A stretch of DNA of 20,955 nucleotides from the NCBI GenBank assembly GCA_040255675.1, contig JBDZVM010000057.1, positions 1 through 20,955 of the forward strand. Direction: 5' to 3'. The notes beneath the pieces were generated by a model that did no database searches, had not been told where the DNA came from, and saw nothing but the letters and a program-made list of their open reading frames with translations. Numbering within the stretch: the stretch's first letter is position 1; the number at the start of each line of letters is the position of its first letter. The position numbers and the translations under genes are program-made. This DNA comes from JBDZVM01 sp040255675. GTDB taxonomy: Bacteria; Actinomycetota; Actinomycetes; Acidothermales; Acidothermaceae. Positions 1-7,885 of this stretch are shown here, one piece after another.

Positions 1-1312
1 CGTCAATGCACTTGCCGCCGGGCCCGGTAATCGGGTCACCGGTGATGGTGCCACCGCCAGTCGAACCGCCGGTCCACGGCGTCAGCGTCATCGACGCGGA
101 GGCCGGATCAGCGATGTAGATGCTCGGGCTGAATCCGGCGACGTCGTCGAAAGAAAATCCGTACGCCTTTCCGTCGACGGAATTCTGGTGCATCACCTTC
201 GAGTACTGGTTAGATACGGCCTGCCCGTAGAACGCGCTCGCGTCGGACGTCGGCTGGGTGTCGTACTCAGGGCGAGAATTTGTTGAAAGCGTCGCCCGGT
301 TCAGTGCCGCGCAGACGCGGGCGCCCACAGCAAGAATCGCGGTCTCATTGGGTTGACCCCCCGGCTGCATGGCGCCCGCGCAGCCGAGAACCTCGGCGGT
401 CGAGGGCCTCGGCAGCGTTCCGATGACGTTTCCACCGGAATCCCGGAACGTAAATGACGTTCCGGAAACGGAGCCAGTGAAGGTGCCGACCGAGGTGTTG
501 ACCGTGAGCGGGTGGCTCGAGTAATACGTCCACACGTCGTTGACGTAGCCGTCGAAGAACGTCGAGCTGAAGGCGCCCCCGTCGAGACCGCGCGACGGGG
601 CCTCGACACGCAGCGGCAGGCCATCCGACGGCCTGGTGTAGACGAGATTCGCCCAACCACCGCCGAGGCTCGCCATCGCGTTGAAAATGTTGGAGCGGCC
701 GTTGCTTACCAGTTGGCCCTCGGATTGCGTGCTGCCGTCGGTGCCGCTAATGCTCACCGACATGGGCACGCTGAACATGTCGACCATCGTGGTGTTGATG
801 TCGAACGAGGCGCCCGAACGTGCCCACTCTGTCCAGTCGAACAAGATGTCGTGATTGGGATCGCTGCTCGTCCACGGCGCCGGCTCGACGAGCCCTCCGG
901 GCGAAAGGAAGAAAAACAGCTTCTGCCCGAAGGACACATACGTGCGGCCGCCCACCATGTTCTCGGGAATTCGCAAAGTCTCGGACGAACCGTTGACCGG
1001 GCCCGGAATCGAGACGTCGGGGGCCGCGGGGTTGGGCTGCCCGGCGGGGACGCTCGACGGAAAGGCGAACGCATGCCAGGTGCCGCCCGCGTCGATGTAC
1101 CCTTGCGCGCCGGTGCTCCCGTCTCTAGCGATCATGTACACGTACGTCGCGTCGGAGCGGCCGGAGTCGTTCGAGACGACGAACGGCAGCAGGCCCGGCG
1201 CGGCATGCGCCGGGGCCGCGACGAAGCCGAGTGAAAGCGGTGACGTCGCCACGACACCAGCCGTGAAGGCCGTGCGCAGCAGCGATCGAGATGCCTTGCG
1301 ACAACTCCACAT
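1..1312 (-). CDS. Secreted GH64 beta-1,3-glucanase with C-terminal ricin-type lectin domain (partial, 3' end off the window)
   Basis: Predicted exported enzyme that cleaves beta-1,3-glucan (laminarin, fungal or yeast wall glucan). I translated the minus strand from the ATG at 1312; a TAG lies two codons upstream in frame and a GGAG sits 6 nt before the ATG, so the start is well fixed. Residues 1-38 are a signal peptide (basic n-region, hydrophobic core, cleavage near AHA-AP). The next ~370 residues resemble glycoside hydrolase family 64, the laminaripentaose-producing thaumatin-like glucanases. Glu162 (in FDWTEW) and Asp178 (in VDMFS) are 16 residues apart, the spacing I recall for the catalytic Glu154/Asp170 pair of the Streptomyces matensis enzyme. 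After a Gly/Thr-rich linker (about residues 416-428) the frame ends in ITGPGGKCID, the usual beginning of a CBM13/ricin B domain. No internal stop was found. The partial C-terminus is due only to the window edge. A sugar-responsive operator lies upstream. Confidence 0.9.
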   Translation of the reverse strand, partial: MWSCRKASRSLLRTAFTAGVVATSPLSLGFVAAPAHAAPGLLPFVVSNDSGRSDATYVYMIARDGSTGAQGYIDAGGTWHAFAFPSSVPAGQPNPAAPDVSIPGPVNGSSETLRIPENMVGGRTYVSFGQKLFFFLSPGGLVEPAPWTSSDPNHDILFDWTEWARSGASFDINTTMVDMFSVPMSVSISGTDGSTQSEGQLVSNGRSNIFNAMASLGGGWANLVYTRPSDGLPLRVEAPSRGLDGGAFSSTFFDGYVNDVWTYYSSHPLTVNTSVGTFTGSVSGTSFTFRDSGGNVIGTLPRPSTAEVLGCAGAMQPGGQPNETAILAVGARVCAALNRATLSTNSRPEYDTQPTSDASAFYGQAVSNQYSKVMHQNSVDGKAYGFSFDDVAGFSPSIYIADPASASMTLTPWTGGSTGGGTITGDPITGPGGKCID

Positions 1313-1365
1313 GCACTACTCCAGGGTTGAAGGTGGTTTGTGCCGGTCATCCCCCTTCTTGCTTA

Positions 1366-1379
1366 TGAGAGCGCTCTCA
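1366..1379. promoter_or_regulatory. LacI-family (CebR/CelR-like) operator
   Basis: TGAGAGCGCTCTCA is a perfect 14-bp palindrome located 54 bp upstream of the glucanase start. It differs from the actinobacterial CebR/CelR box TGGGAGCGCTCCCA by one symmetrical change. Those LacI-type repressors control cellulose- and beta-glucan-degradation genes in Streptomyces and Thermobifida and are released by cello-oligosaccharides. The match in sequence, symmetry and target gene supports control of the glucanase by such a repressor. The repressor gene is not in this window. Confidence 0.75.
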
Positions 1380-1567
1380 CATCGGCAGAGGGTAGGACGT
1401 ATCCCGCGAAAACGGAAGGCCTGGCTGGTTCCGGAACCACGACCGCCGTCGCCCGTCGCGCGCTCTCGACCGAAAAACGGCCCGAGCGGGCAGAGCGAAG
1501 CCGTCGAAGCTGGCTTTCTTTCGCGATCACAGGAAGGTCCGGTCGTCGAGCCGGGTAGGAAGCCGCC

Positions 1568-2635
1568 GTGCGTCTCCAGCGTTCGGCGTGTGATGGCCCG
1601 GGTATTTCACGGCGCCGTCAAGGCTCGGGCTTCGTGTATCTCTACAGCGACGGACGGCGGGTAACGGAGCCTGAGATCCTCCAGCGAATCAAGGCGCTGG
1701 TCGTACCTCCCGCCTGGCGCGACGTGTGGATTTGCCCTCGCGCGAACGGCCACATTCAAGCGATGGGCACTGATGCAGCCGGACGTCGCCAATATCGTTA
1801 CCACGACGCGTGGCGCGTCATGCGCGACGCCGAAAAGCACGAGCGGGTGCTTCGCGTGGCAGCGAGCTTGCCGGAGCTTCGAGCGGTTGTGACGGATCAA
1901 CTCAGCGAGAGCGGAGTCGGCAAAGCTCGCGTGCTCGCGGGCGCCGTCCGGCTGCTCGATCTCGGGTTTTTCCGGGTTGGCGGCGAGGAATACGCCGACG
2001 AGCACAGCACCTACGGCCTCGCCACGTTGCAGCGCAAGCACGTCACGATCGACGGCGGCGCGCTGATATTCGAATACGAGGCCAAGGGCGGTAAGCATCG
2101 GGTGGTCTCGATCGTCGACGAGCAAGTACTCGAACTCGTTGCCGCGTTGAAGCGCCGGCGCGGCGGCGGTAATGACATCGGTGACGAATTGCTCGCCTAC
2201 AAAGACAGTTCGGGTCGCTGGCGCGACGTGCGGAGCGTCGACGTCAACCAGCATCTGCGAGACATATCTGGTACCGACATGTCGGCGAAAGACTTTCGCA
2301 CCTGGCACGCGACAGTTTTGATGGCTGTCGCGCTCGCGGTGTCGGCCACGGTGCCGCACTCGTCGTCCGCGATAAACCGAGCGATAACTCGCGCCTACCG
2401 CGAAGTCGCCGAATACATGGGAAATACGCCGGCCGTCTGTCGCAAGTCGTACGTCGACCCGAACGTCGTCGAGCTGTTCGAGCAAGGCCGCACGATCGCA
2501 CCCGACCTCGAACAGCTGGGCAGCGAGCCCGCGTACGGGCTGGCAACCCAAGGCCCGATCGAACAAGCCGTCGTCCGCCTGCTCTCGGGTGACCAGCGAT
2601 ACCGCGGTGCGCGATCGAGGGCCGCGCTTGCGTAA
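1568..2635 (+). CDS. Type IB DNA topoisomerase (bacterial/poxvirus type)
   Basis: Relaxes supercoiled DNA by nicking one strand through a 3'-phosphotyrosyl intermediate, without ATP. The 355-residue product has the N-terminal motif GPGISRRR...GFVYLY, followed by PPAWRDVWICP and GHIQAMGTDAAGRRQYRYH, all typical of bacterial TopIB. The catalytic set is visible: Arg136 (FFRVGGE), Lys173 in the AKGGK hairpin, Arg244 (KDFRTWHATV), Asn286 and the nucleophile Tyr295 (KSYVDP). Asn286 lies nine residues before the tyrosine, where the vaccinia enzyme has His265; the Deinococcus enzyme also has Asn there, so this is a known variation and not a defect. Length is normal for the family. The GTG start at 1568 has AGGA 6 nt upstream. 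It is divergent from the glucanase gene and an apparently single-gene unit. Confidence 0.95.
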   Translation: MRLQRSACDGPGISRRRQGSGFVYLYSDGRRVTEPEILQRIKALVVPPAWRDVWICPRANGHIQAMGTDAAGRRQYRYHDAWRVMRDAEKHERVLRVAASLPELRAVVTDQLSESGVGKARVLAGAVRLLDLGFFRVGGEEYADEHSTYGLATLQRKHVTIDGGALIFEYEAKGGKHRVVSIVDEQVLELVAALKRRRGGGNDIGDELLAYKDSSGRWRDVRSVDVNQHLRDISGTDMSAKDFRTWHATVLMAVALAVSATVPHSSSAINRAITRAYREVAEYMGNTPAVCRKSYVDPNVVELFEQGRTIAPDLEQLGSEPAYGLATQGPIEQAVVRLLSGDQRYRGARSRAALA

Positions 2636-2739
2636 GCGACCGGACGCCGCGAACACGCGGTGCGCGCGTCGCGGGTGTACCGGTCTTGGGCCAGGGGATG
2701 ACCCAGGGTGACCTGCATCGCCCGAAGGGAGACACCATC

Positions 2740-3162
2740 ATGGCGACAAGCGTCAAAGAGATCATGACGCCGAACCCGATCACCTTGCAGGCTTCGAGTA
2801 CCGTGACCCAGGCTGCCGAAGCGATGAAGCAGCACGACGTCGGAAACGTGCTCGTGCTCGAGAAGGACGGCGCGCTGCGTGGCATCGTCACAGACCGCGA
2901 CATCGTGATTCGGGACGTTGCGGAGCGCAAGAACCCTGAGAAGACGAAGTTGGGCGACATTTGCAGCGCCGAGTTGACGACCGCGGATGTCGATGACTCG
3001 ATCGACTCCGTCGTGGCGAAAATGCGTGAGAAGGCGCTTCGCCGGATGCCGGTCGTGCAAAAGGGCAAGCCGGTCGGGATAGTCTCGATCGGCGACCTCG
3101 CGCTCGAACGAGACGAGCGTTCGGCCCTGGCGGACATCAGCGGGGCGCCGCCGAGTCATTAG
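2740..3162 (+). CDS. Protein with two CBS domains
   Basis: A 140-residue soluble protein made of two CBS domains (about residues 7-58 and 74-126), which together form a Bateman module that usually binds adenosine nucleotides. Visible signatures are IMTPNPITLQ, GNVLVLEKDGALRGIVTDRDIV in the first domain and RRMPVVQKGKPVGIVSIGDLA in the second. There is no attached effector domain, so the partner and ligand are unknown; similar stand-alone proteins are often stress- or dormancy-induced in actinobacteria. The ATG at 2740 is preceded by GAAGGGAG with good spacing and begins exactly at the conserved MATSVKEIMTPNP; the frame stays open another 18 codons upstream but without support. The last codons and the TAG stop lie in the first copy of a 26-bp tandem repeat. 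Confidence 0.92.
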   Translation: MATSVKEIMTPNPITLQASSTVTQAAEAMKQHDVGNVLVLEKDGALRGIVTDRDIVIRDVAERKNPEKTKLGDICSAELTTADVDDSIDSVVAKMREKALRRMPVVQKGKPVGIVSIGDLALERDERSALADISGAPPSH

Positions 3163-3219
3163 GCAGCGAGGCGCTGCCGAGTCATTAGGCAGCGGGGCGC
3201 CGCCGAGTCATTAGGCAGC
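3142..3219. repeat. Three tandem copies of a 26-bp unit spanning a stop codon
   Basis: Units at 3142-3167, 3168-3193 and 3194-3219 share the core GCCGAGTCATTAGGCAGC. Units 1 and 3 are identical; unit 2 has two substitutions. The TAG stop of the CBS-domain gene (3160-3162) is inside unit 1. Inverted segments CGCTGCC and GGCAGCG in and between units can form 7-bp stems, for example 3172-3178 with 3188-3194, or 3162-3168 with 3172-3178. Confidence 0.95.
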
Positions 3220-3235
3220 GCGCGCGACCTGTCGA

Positions 3236-3275
3236 GTGAAGGGTGACCCACCGGGGTTGGTGCGGCACCCTTCAC
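3236..3275 (+). terminator. Strong hairpin after the CBS-domain gene
   Basis: GTGAAGGGTG (3236-3245) and CACCCTTCAC (3266-3275) form a perfect 10-bp stem with a 20-nt loop. No T-run follows, which is common for terminators of high-GC actinobacteria. Its position after the repeat array fits termination of the CBS-domain transcript. Confidence 0.55.
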
Positions 3276-3424
3276 CCAATTGGGTTACAGCTTTGCGTCG
3301 GAGGTGCTGATCGCGTGTCGGCGGCGTCGTATGTCACTTAGTGTTTGGAGGTGACTGCCGATAGTGAGGTCGGCGTCGAGAAGCAGCGTTTTTCTCACCT
3401 TCTCAGGGCGGGTGACACGACACC

Positions 3425-3910
3425 GTGCGAGGCGCGAGACAGCAAGCCAGCCAGACAGCGAGCCAGCAAAAGCGAGCCGAGCAAGTCGAGCAGCTGGCGA
3501 GTCGCCTGTACGACGACGGAACCGTCAGCCAGGTCATCCGGCCGGCCGCCGTCTTGTCGGAGGCCAACGCGCGGCGCGTGCTTCAGGGTCTGGAACAAGA
3601 CGACGTGCGATCGGGCGGGCGTTGGCACGCCGAACCGGGGTGCTGGCGGCTTTTCGAGCGACCGTGGAAAAGCAGAGACGAACGTTCCGCGCAGGAGGCG
3701 GGACTCATCGGCAGCATCCAGGTCGCGTACGGAATGCCGACCCGCTATGAGATCACAATTTTTCGAGCCACTGTGACGGTCGAGGGCACCCGCGCGGGGT
3801 TCACGGTCGAATCGCTGTGCGACGCGGCGCTGCGATACGCCGATCTCACGTTGTCGACGTGCCCGCGTATCGATATGCAACCGCCGCCTCGTCCGTTTCG
3901 TATGCAATGA
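3425..3910 (+). CDS. Hypothetical protein, 161 residues
   Basis: I do not recognise a named family. The N-terminal 25 residues are low complexity and rich in Gln, Ala and Ser (RQQASQTASQQKRAEQ). A mixed middle follows, then a more protein-like C-terminal half with alternating hydrophobics (GSIQVAYGMPTRYEITIFRATVTVEGTRAGFTVESLCDAALRYADLTLSTCPR) that looks like a small alpha/beta domain. It has no signal peptide or membrane segment. The GTG at 3425 is the first start after an in-frame TGA four codons upstream, but no good ribosome site is visible, so the transcript may be leaderless or the true start may lie further in. The overlapping frame at 3345-3776 reads as Ser/Arg/Pro-rich shadow sequence. 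The gene lies 83 bp before the phosphatase gene on the same strand. Confidence 0.6.
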   Translation: MRGARQQASQTASQQKRAEQVEQLASRLYDDGTVSQVIRPAAVLSEANARRVLQGLEQDDVRSGGRWHAEPGCWRLFERPWKSRDERSAQEAGLIGSIQVAYGMPTRYEITIFRATVTVEGTRAGFTVESLCDAALRYADLTLSTCPRIDMQPPPRPFRMQ

Positions 3911-3993
3911 AGCATGCTTTACCGAGCAGTCTGAGCGGTGCGTTCGCACTTGGTGTCGTGACGTCGTCCACGCTTGTTTGACATCATCGAGGA

Positions 3994-5811
3994 GTGACCG
4001 AGCGCGCTAGCGCCGGAGATGTTTCGGCGCGGCTCAGCGGTGGCGACGACGTCTCGTCTCAGCGGCTTCGCCAGTTGGCGCGCGTCATCGCCGAATTGGC
4101 AGTGGCGCCTGATTTCGAGACGGTCGTCGACGTTGCGGTCGCGCACGCGGGTGACGCCACCGGGGCGATTGTGGCGACACTGTCGGTACTTGACGGCGAG
4201 ACGATGCGACTGGTTGGCATTCACGGTGGAAGTAGCACGACCCCGCGCAAGTGGGGCACCTACCCGGTTGGTGCGGAGGCGCCTGCCGCCCAAGCCGTGA
4301 GAGAGCGGCGGATCATCACGCTGGCCGGGCGCGCAAGCATACTGACGCGATATCCCTCCCTCGCGGGTGACGTCAACGATGAACGGTCGGTGGTTTGCCT
4401 CCCGCTGCTCGTGCGCCAGCGCGCGCTCGGCGCGATCGGGCTCGTATTCGCTGGGATTTGGAAACCAGCCCAAAGCGATCTCGAATTTCTTGGCACCTTC
4501 GCCGACACCTGCGCGCAGGCACTCGACCGGCTTCGCGCGCTCGATTCCGCTCGTGCCAATGCGGCCAAGCTGCAATTTTTGGCCGACACGTCGGTCGTGC
4601 TGGCAAGCAGCCTTGACTTTCACACGACGTTGGCGAATGTCGCACGGCTCGCGGTTCCGACCCTCGCCGACTGGTGCTCCGTCGAGATGGTCGAAGATGG
4701 TCAGCTCCGCACACTCGTCGTGGCCCACGTCGATCCCGAGAAGGTCGCTCTCGCCGAGAAGTTGCAAAAGCGCTTTCCAACCGATCACGACGCTTCACAC
4801 GGAGCCGGCGCGGTCTTGCGTACGGGCCGAAGCGAACTGCTTCCACGAATCACCGACGACATGCTGGTCGCGCTCGCTCGTGACGACGAACACCTGGCGC
4901 TAGCCCGCTCCCTTGCGTTGCGAAGCGCCTTGATCGTGCCGCTCATCGCCCGCGGCCGGGTGCTCGGCGTGCTCTCGTTGATCTGGGCGGAGTCGAACCG
5001 AACGTATGGCCCGGACGACGTCGGCTTCGCCGAAGACATCGCGCGGCGCGCGGCTATTGCCATCGACAACGCGCAACTGCACAGCCAGATCTCGGAGGCG
5101 GCGCTGAACCTTCAGCGCGCCGCGCTGCCAGAGTCATTGCCGAGCGTTGCCGGATGGGAGATGGCGGCGCGATATTTGCCAGCCGGGCGTACCGAAGTAG
5201 GCGGCGATTTCTACGACGCGATCGAATGCGGCGAGGGTGATGTCGTCCTGGTGGTCGGCGATGTGATGGGCCGCGGCGTGAGCGCCGCGGCGACGATGGC
5301 GCAAATGCGGTCGGCGGTGCGCGCATACGCGGTCATCGACCCCGAGCCCAAGACGGTGCTGCATAAGCTCGACCGCTTGTTCGGGGCTGACGACATTGCT
5401 CAGCTCGTGACTTTGATTTACCTCATCACCGACCGGAATAAGGGCGAACTCACCATCGCCAACGCGGGGCATCTGCCGCCGCTGCTCATCGGCGAGGCCG
5501 GCGCGCGGCTGGTCGAGATACCCGCATCGTTGCCACTCGGGGTGCGGCCCGAGGAGCGGCAGGTGGTCACAATTCCATTTCCCGCTGGTGCAACGGTGCT
5601 TGCCTATACCGACGGCCTCGTCGAGCGGCGTGACGAAGACATCGACGTGGGGCTGGCCCGCGCCCGCGAGTACGCGCGGGTGCTCGCGGGCGCGCCGCTT
5701 GAGACGGCGGTCGTCGCGCTGGTCGAGAAGATGCGCGACGCGCGTCTCGTGAGCGGTGACGCGAGCGACGACGTCACCGTGCTTGCCCTGCGGCGGCTGA
5801 CCGCACGGTAG
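3994..5811 (+). CDS. GAF-GAF-PP2C (SpoIIE-type) serine/threonine phosphatase
   Basis: Predicted cytoplasmic sensor phosphatase of 605 residues. Two GAF domains (about 22-180 and 190-362) would bind a small ligand or sense redox state, and the PPM/SpoIIE domain (about 370-602) would dephosphorylate a target. Metal-binding and fold motifs are present: GGDFYD at 403-408, GDVMGRG at 422-428, NAGH at 490-493, YTDGLVER at 538-545 and SDDVTVLALR at 591-600. In actinobacteria such proteins (RsbU/RsbP-like) usually act on anti-anti-sigma factors; no anti-sigma or STAS gene is present here, so the target is unknown. There is no histidine-kinase-like ATPase domain in this protein. The GTG start at 3994 overlaps the purine run GAGGAG, giving almost no spacing, so leaderless translation or a slightly different start is possible. 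Confidence 0.92.
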   Translation: MTERASAGDVSARLSGGDDVSSQRLRQLARVIAELAVAPDFETVVDVAVAHAGDATGAIVATLSVLDGETMRLVGIHGGSSTTPRKWGTYPVGAEAPAAQAVRERRIITLAGRASILTRYPSLAGDVNDERSVVCLPLLVRQRALGAIGLVFAGIWKPAQSDLEFLGTFADTCAQALDRLRALDSARANAAKLQFLADTSVVLASSLDFHTTLANVARLAVPTLADWCSVEMVEDGQLRTLVVAHVDPEKVALAEKLQKRFPTDHDASHGAGAVLRTGRSELLPRITDDMLVALARDDEHLALARSLALRSALIVPLIARGRVLGVLSLIWAESNRTYGPDDVGFAEDIARRAAIAIDNAQLHSQISEAALNLQRAALPESLPSVAGWEMAARYLPAGRTEVGGDFYDAIECGEGDVVLVVGDVMGRGVSAAATMAQMRSAVRAYAVIDPEPKTVLHKLDRLFGADDIAQLVTLIYLITDRNKGELTIANAGHLPPLLIGEAGARLVEIPASLPLGVRPEERQVVTIPFPAGATVLAYTDGLVERRDEDIDVGLARAREYARVLAGAPLETAVVALVEKMRDARLVSGDASDDVTVLALRRLTAR

Positions 5812-5821
5812 GCACCGGGCG

Positions 5822-5839
5822 CGGCCGTGTTGACGGCCG
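5822..5839 (+). terminator. GC-rich hairpin after the phosphatase gene
   Basis: CGGCCGT (5822-5828), loop GTTG, ACGGCCG (5833-5839) form a compact perfect stem-loop starting 11 nt after the phosphatase stop. It has no T-tract. It probably separates the phosphatase transcript from the thiolase gene downstream. Confidence 0.5.
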
Positions 5840-5927
5840 GGAGCCCGCAACCATATGTTCGCCAAGGGGACATAGGGCTGTCCGCCGGTAAGTTCGGCGC
5901 CGCGACGTCGAATAGAAGCGAGCGAAC

Positions 5928-7106
5928 ATGCGAGAGGTATTCGTCGTCGACGCCGTCCGCACGCCGACCGGAAAGCACGGCGGGGCGCTGGCCGGCGTGC
6001 GGCCTGACGATCTGGCCGCGGTGGTCGTGCGTGAGCTCGCGTCGCGCAGCCCCGGCCTCGATCCTGCCGACATCGACGACGTGCTGCTGGGCGACGCGAA
6101 CGGCGCTGGTGAAGACAACCGCAATGTCGCGCGCATGGCTTCGCTGCTTGCCGGATTGCCGACGTCGGTACCCGCGACGACAGTGAACCGCTTGTGTGGT
6201 TCAGGGCTCGAAGCCGTCATCGAGGCGTCGCGCGCGATCGCGGTGGGCGACGCGTCGGTTTGCCTTGCGGGCGGTGTCGAATCGATGACTCGCGCGCCGT
6301 GGGTGCTGCAAAAACCGGAGCGTCCTTTCGCCCGTGGCAGCACCACGATGTGGTCGACCACGCTTGGCTGGCGCATGGTCAACCCGGCCATGCCCAAGAG
6401 GTGGACCATCTCGCTCGGGGAAAGCGCCGAACTTCTTGCCGAGCGGTACCGAATCTCTCGTGAAGCGCAGGATGAGTTCGCGCTTCGCAGTCATCAGCGC
6501 GCGGCAAAAGCCTGGGATTCAGGATTTTTTAGCGACGAAGTCATCGCCGTCCCGGGTGTCGAACTATCGTGCGACGAATCCATTCGCCGAGACACGAGCC
6601 TGCCGGCGCTCGCCGAGCTCACACCTGCTTTTCGCGATGGCGGGACCGTTACTGCCGGCAACTCTTCGCCGCTCAACGACGGCGCGTCAGCGCTACTTCT
6701 CACCGACGCCGAGGGCGTGCGCCGAATCGGCCGCGAACCGCTCGCCCGCATCGTGTCACGCGCCGCCGTGGGCATCGACCCCGACATATTTGGGCTCGGC
6801 CCGGTTCAAGCCGCGCGCATCGCGCTCGAGCGCGCGGGCATCGGCTGGAGCGACGTGAAAGCCGTCGAGCTGAACGAAGCCTTCGCCGCGCAATCGCTAG
6901 CTTGCCTGGCCGGATGGCCAGACCTCGACCCCGAGCTCGTCAACGTCAACGGCGGTGCCATCGCGCTCGGGCACGCATTAGGCTCTTCGGGCTCACGCAT
7001 CTTGACCACGTTAGTGTGGGAATTGCGCCGTCGCGGTGGCGGTTTCGGGCTTGCCGCGATCTGCATCGGCATCGGGCAGGGTCTCGCCGTCGTCGTCGAA
7101 GCTTGA
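5928..7106 (+). CDS. Thiolase family protein (acetyl-CoA C-acyltransferase)
   Basis: A 392-residue enzyme of the usual thiolase length, predicted to cleave 3-ketoacyl-CoA with CoA (beta-oxidation or aromatic degradation) or condense acetyl-CoA. The N-terminus VFVVDAVRTPTGKHGGAL is typical of the PcaF/PaaJ/FadA group. The active-site residues are visible: nucleophile Cys90 (NRLCGSG), Asn316 (NEAFA), His349 (GGAIALGHALGSSGSR) and the second cysteine Cys379 (CIGIGQG). Sequence alone does not separate a degradative thiolase from a biosynthetic one. The gene stands alone with no dehydrogenase or CoA transferase beside it, so the pathway cannot be assigned from context. The ATG at 5928 follows a weak purine-rich site. 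It converges on the DUF2071 gene with a 29-bp gap. Confidence 0.93.
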   Translation: MREVFVVDAVRTPTGKHGGALAGVRPDDLAAVVVRELASRSPGLDPADIDDVLLGDANGAGEDNRNVARMASLLAGLPTSVPATTVNRLCGSGLEAVIEASRAIAVGDASVCLAGGVESMTRAPWVLQKPERPFARGSTTMWSTTLGWRMVNPAMPKRWTISLGESAELLAERYRISREAQDEFALRSHQRAAKAWDSGFFSDEVIAVPGVELSCDESIRRDTSLPALAELTPAFRDGGTVTAGNSSPLNDGASALLLTDAEGVRRIGREPLARIVSRAAVGIDPDIFGLGPVQAARIALERAGIGWSDVKAVELNEAFAAQSLACLAGWPDLDPELVNVNGGAIALGHALGSSGSRILTTLVWELRRRGGGFGLAAICIGIGQGLAVVVEA

Positions 7107-7135
7107 CGTAAGTGTTGCGTCGCGGTGCCGACCCG

Positions 7136-7885
7136 TCAGGCCGGTATATATCTGTAGGGCCTACTGATTTTGACGTCGACGCCCGGCGAATAATGCGCGA
7201 GCGCTGGCGCCGTGGGTTTCGGAAGGCCGGCCGCCTCGACGAAGTGGTCGTCGAGCACCTGCACGGCGGCATGGTGCAACGGCCACGGCTCGTGTCGCGC
7301 GTTGGCGAATCGACGCCATCGCTGCCTTCGCCCGCCGACGCTAAACAACCGCCACCTGGCCGTCAAGAAATGGTCGCGATCCGTCAGTTCGTGTGCCTCG
7401 AAACGGGGGCCGATCTCGATGCGAACTCGGCTGTTCGTCACGGGTGTCGGCCACCTCCGCACCGCCGCGTAGGTGACGACGGTGCCGTCCTGCTGCATGT
7501 GCATGCGAGACCACATGTACGGCAACCGAAATCCCAGCCTGGCGGCGACAACCGCGGGTAGTCGGGCGGCGTCGAGCGAAAAGAACCACACCCCGGAGTT
7601 GCCGCGTTCGTCGCGAGCGTACGTGCGCACGTTGGCTTCGCAAAAGTGCGAGAGCCACGGCAGCCGTGGGATGCCGGGCGCGTTGATTCGCATGAAGAAC
7701 GGGACGAGGCCGACCCATGCCGCACCGTCGAACGTCTCGACCGTCAATGATTTTGGCAACAGCCGCTGGACGACGTCCGGATCGTAAGCCCAGTGCAAAA
7801 AAGTCACGGCCTCCCACCGGTGGTACATGATCGGGCGTTCGACCTGGAGCGGGCACAGCGCGCTGTAGCGCTGCACCTCCGTCAT
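7136..7885 (-). CDS. DUF2071 (YqjF-like) protein
   Basis: A 249-residue soluble protein with the pattern of DUF2071/COG3361, a family related in fold to acetoacetate decarboxylase: HRWEAVTFLHWAYDPDVVQRLLPKSL near the N-terminus, then VGLVPFFMRIN, FCEANVRTYARDERGNSGVWFFSLDA and HFLTARWRLF. The biochemical function of the family is not established. Its start overlaps the stop of the cytochrome b gene by 4 nt (ATGA), which implies translational coupling and co-transcription with the molybdoenzyme operon. It is the last gene of that operon. Confidence 0.88.
   Translation of the reverse strand: MTEVQRYSALCPLQVERPIMYHRWEAVTFLHWAYDPDVVQRLLPKSLTVETFDGAAWVGLVPFFMRINAPGIPRLPWLSHFCEANVRTYARDERGNSGVWFFSLDAARLPAVVAARLGFRLPYMWSRMHMQQDGTVVTYAAVRRWPTPVTNSRVRIEIGPRFEAHELTDRDHFLTARWRLFSVGGRRQRWRRFANARHEPWPLHHAAVQVLDDHFVEAAGLPKPTAPALAHYSPGVDVKISRPYRYIPA

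Noticed and set aside
512..1234. Long plus-strand ORFs at 512-1234 and 855-1664
   Set aside because: They are antisense to the GH64 glucanase, whose minus-strand frame is continuous from 1312 to the edge with a signal peptide and catalytic residues.
1607..2656. 349-codon minus-strand ORF opposite the topoisomerase
   Set aside because: Arg/Val/His-rich antisense translation with no family motif; the plus strand encodes a complete TopIB with all catalytic residues.
2647..2660. Terminator hairpin after the topoisomerase (CCGCG-AACA-CGCGG)
   Set aside because: Stem of only 5 bp with no T-tract in GC-rich DNA; too weak to call.
5134..5865. 243-codon minus-strand ORF opposite the phosphatase
   Set aside because: Shadow of the PP2C domain frame; no recognisable domain and the plus strand has all PPM motifs.
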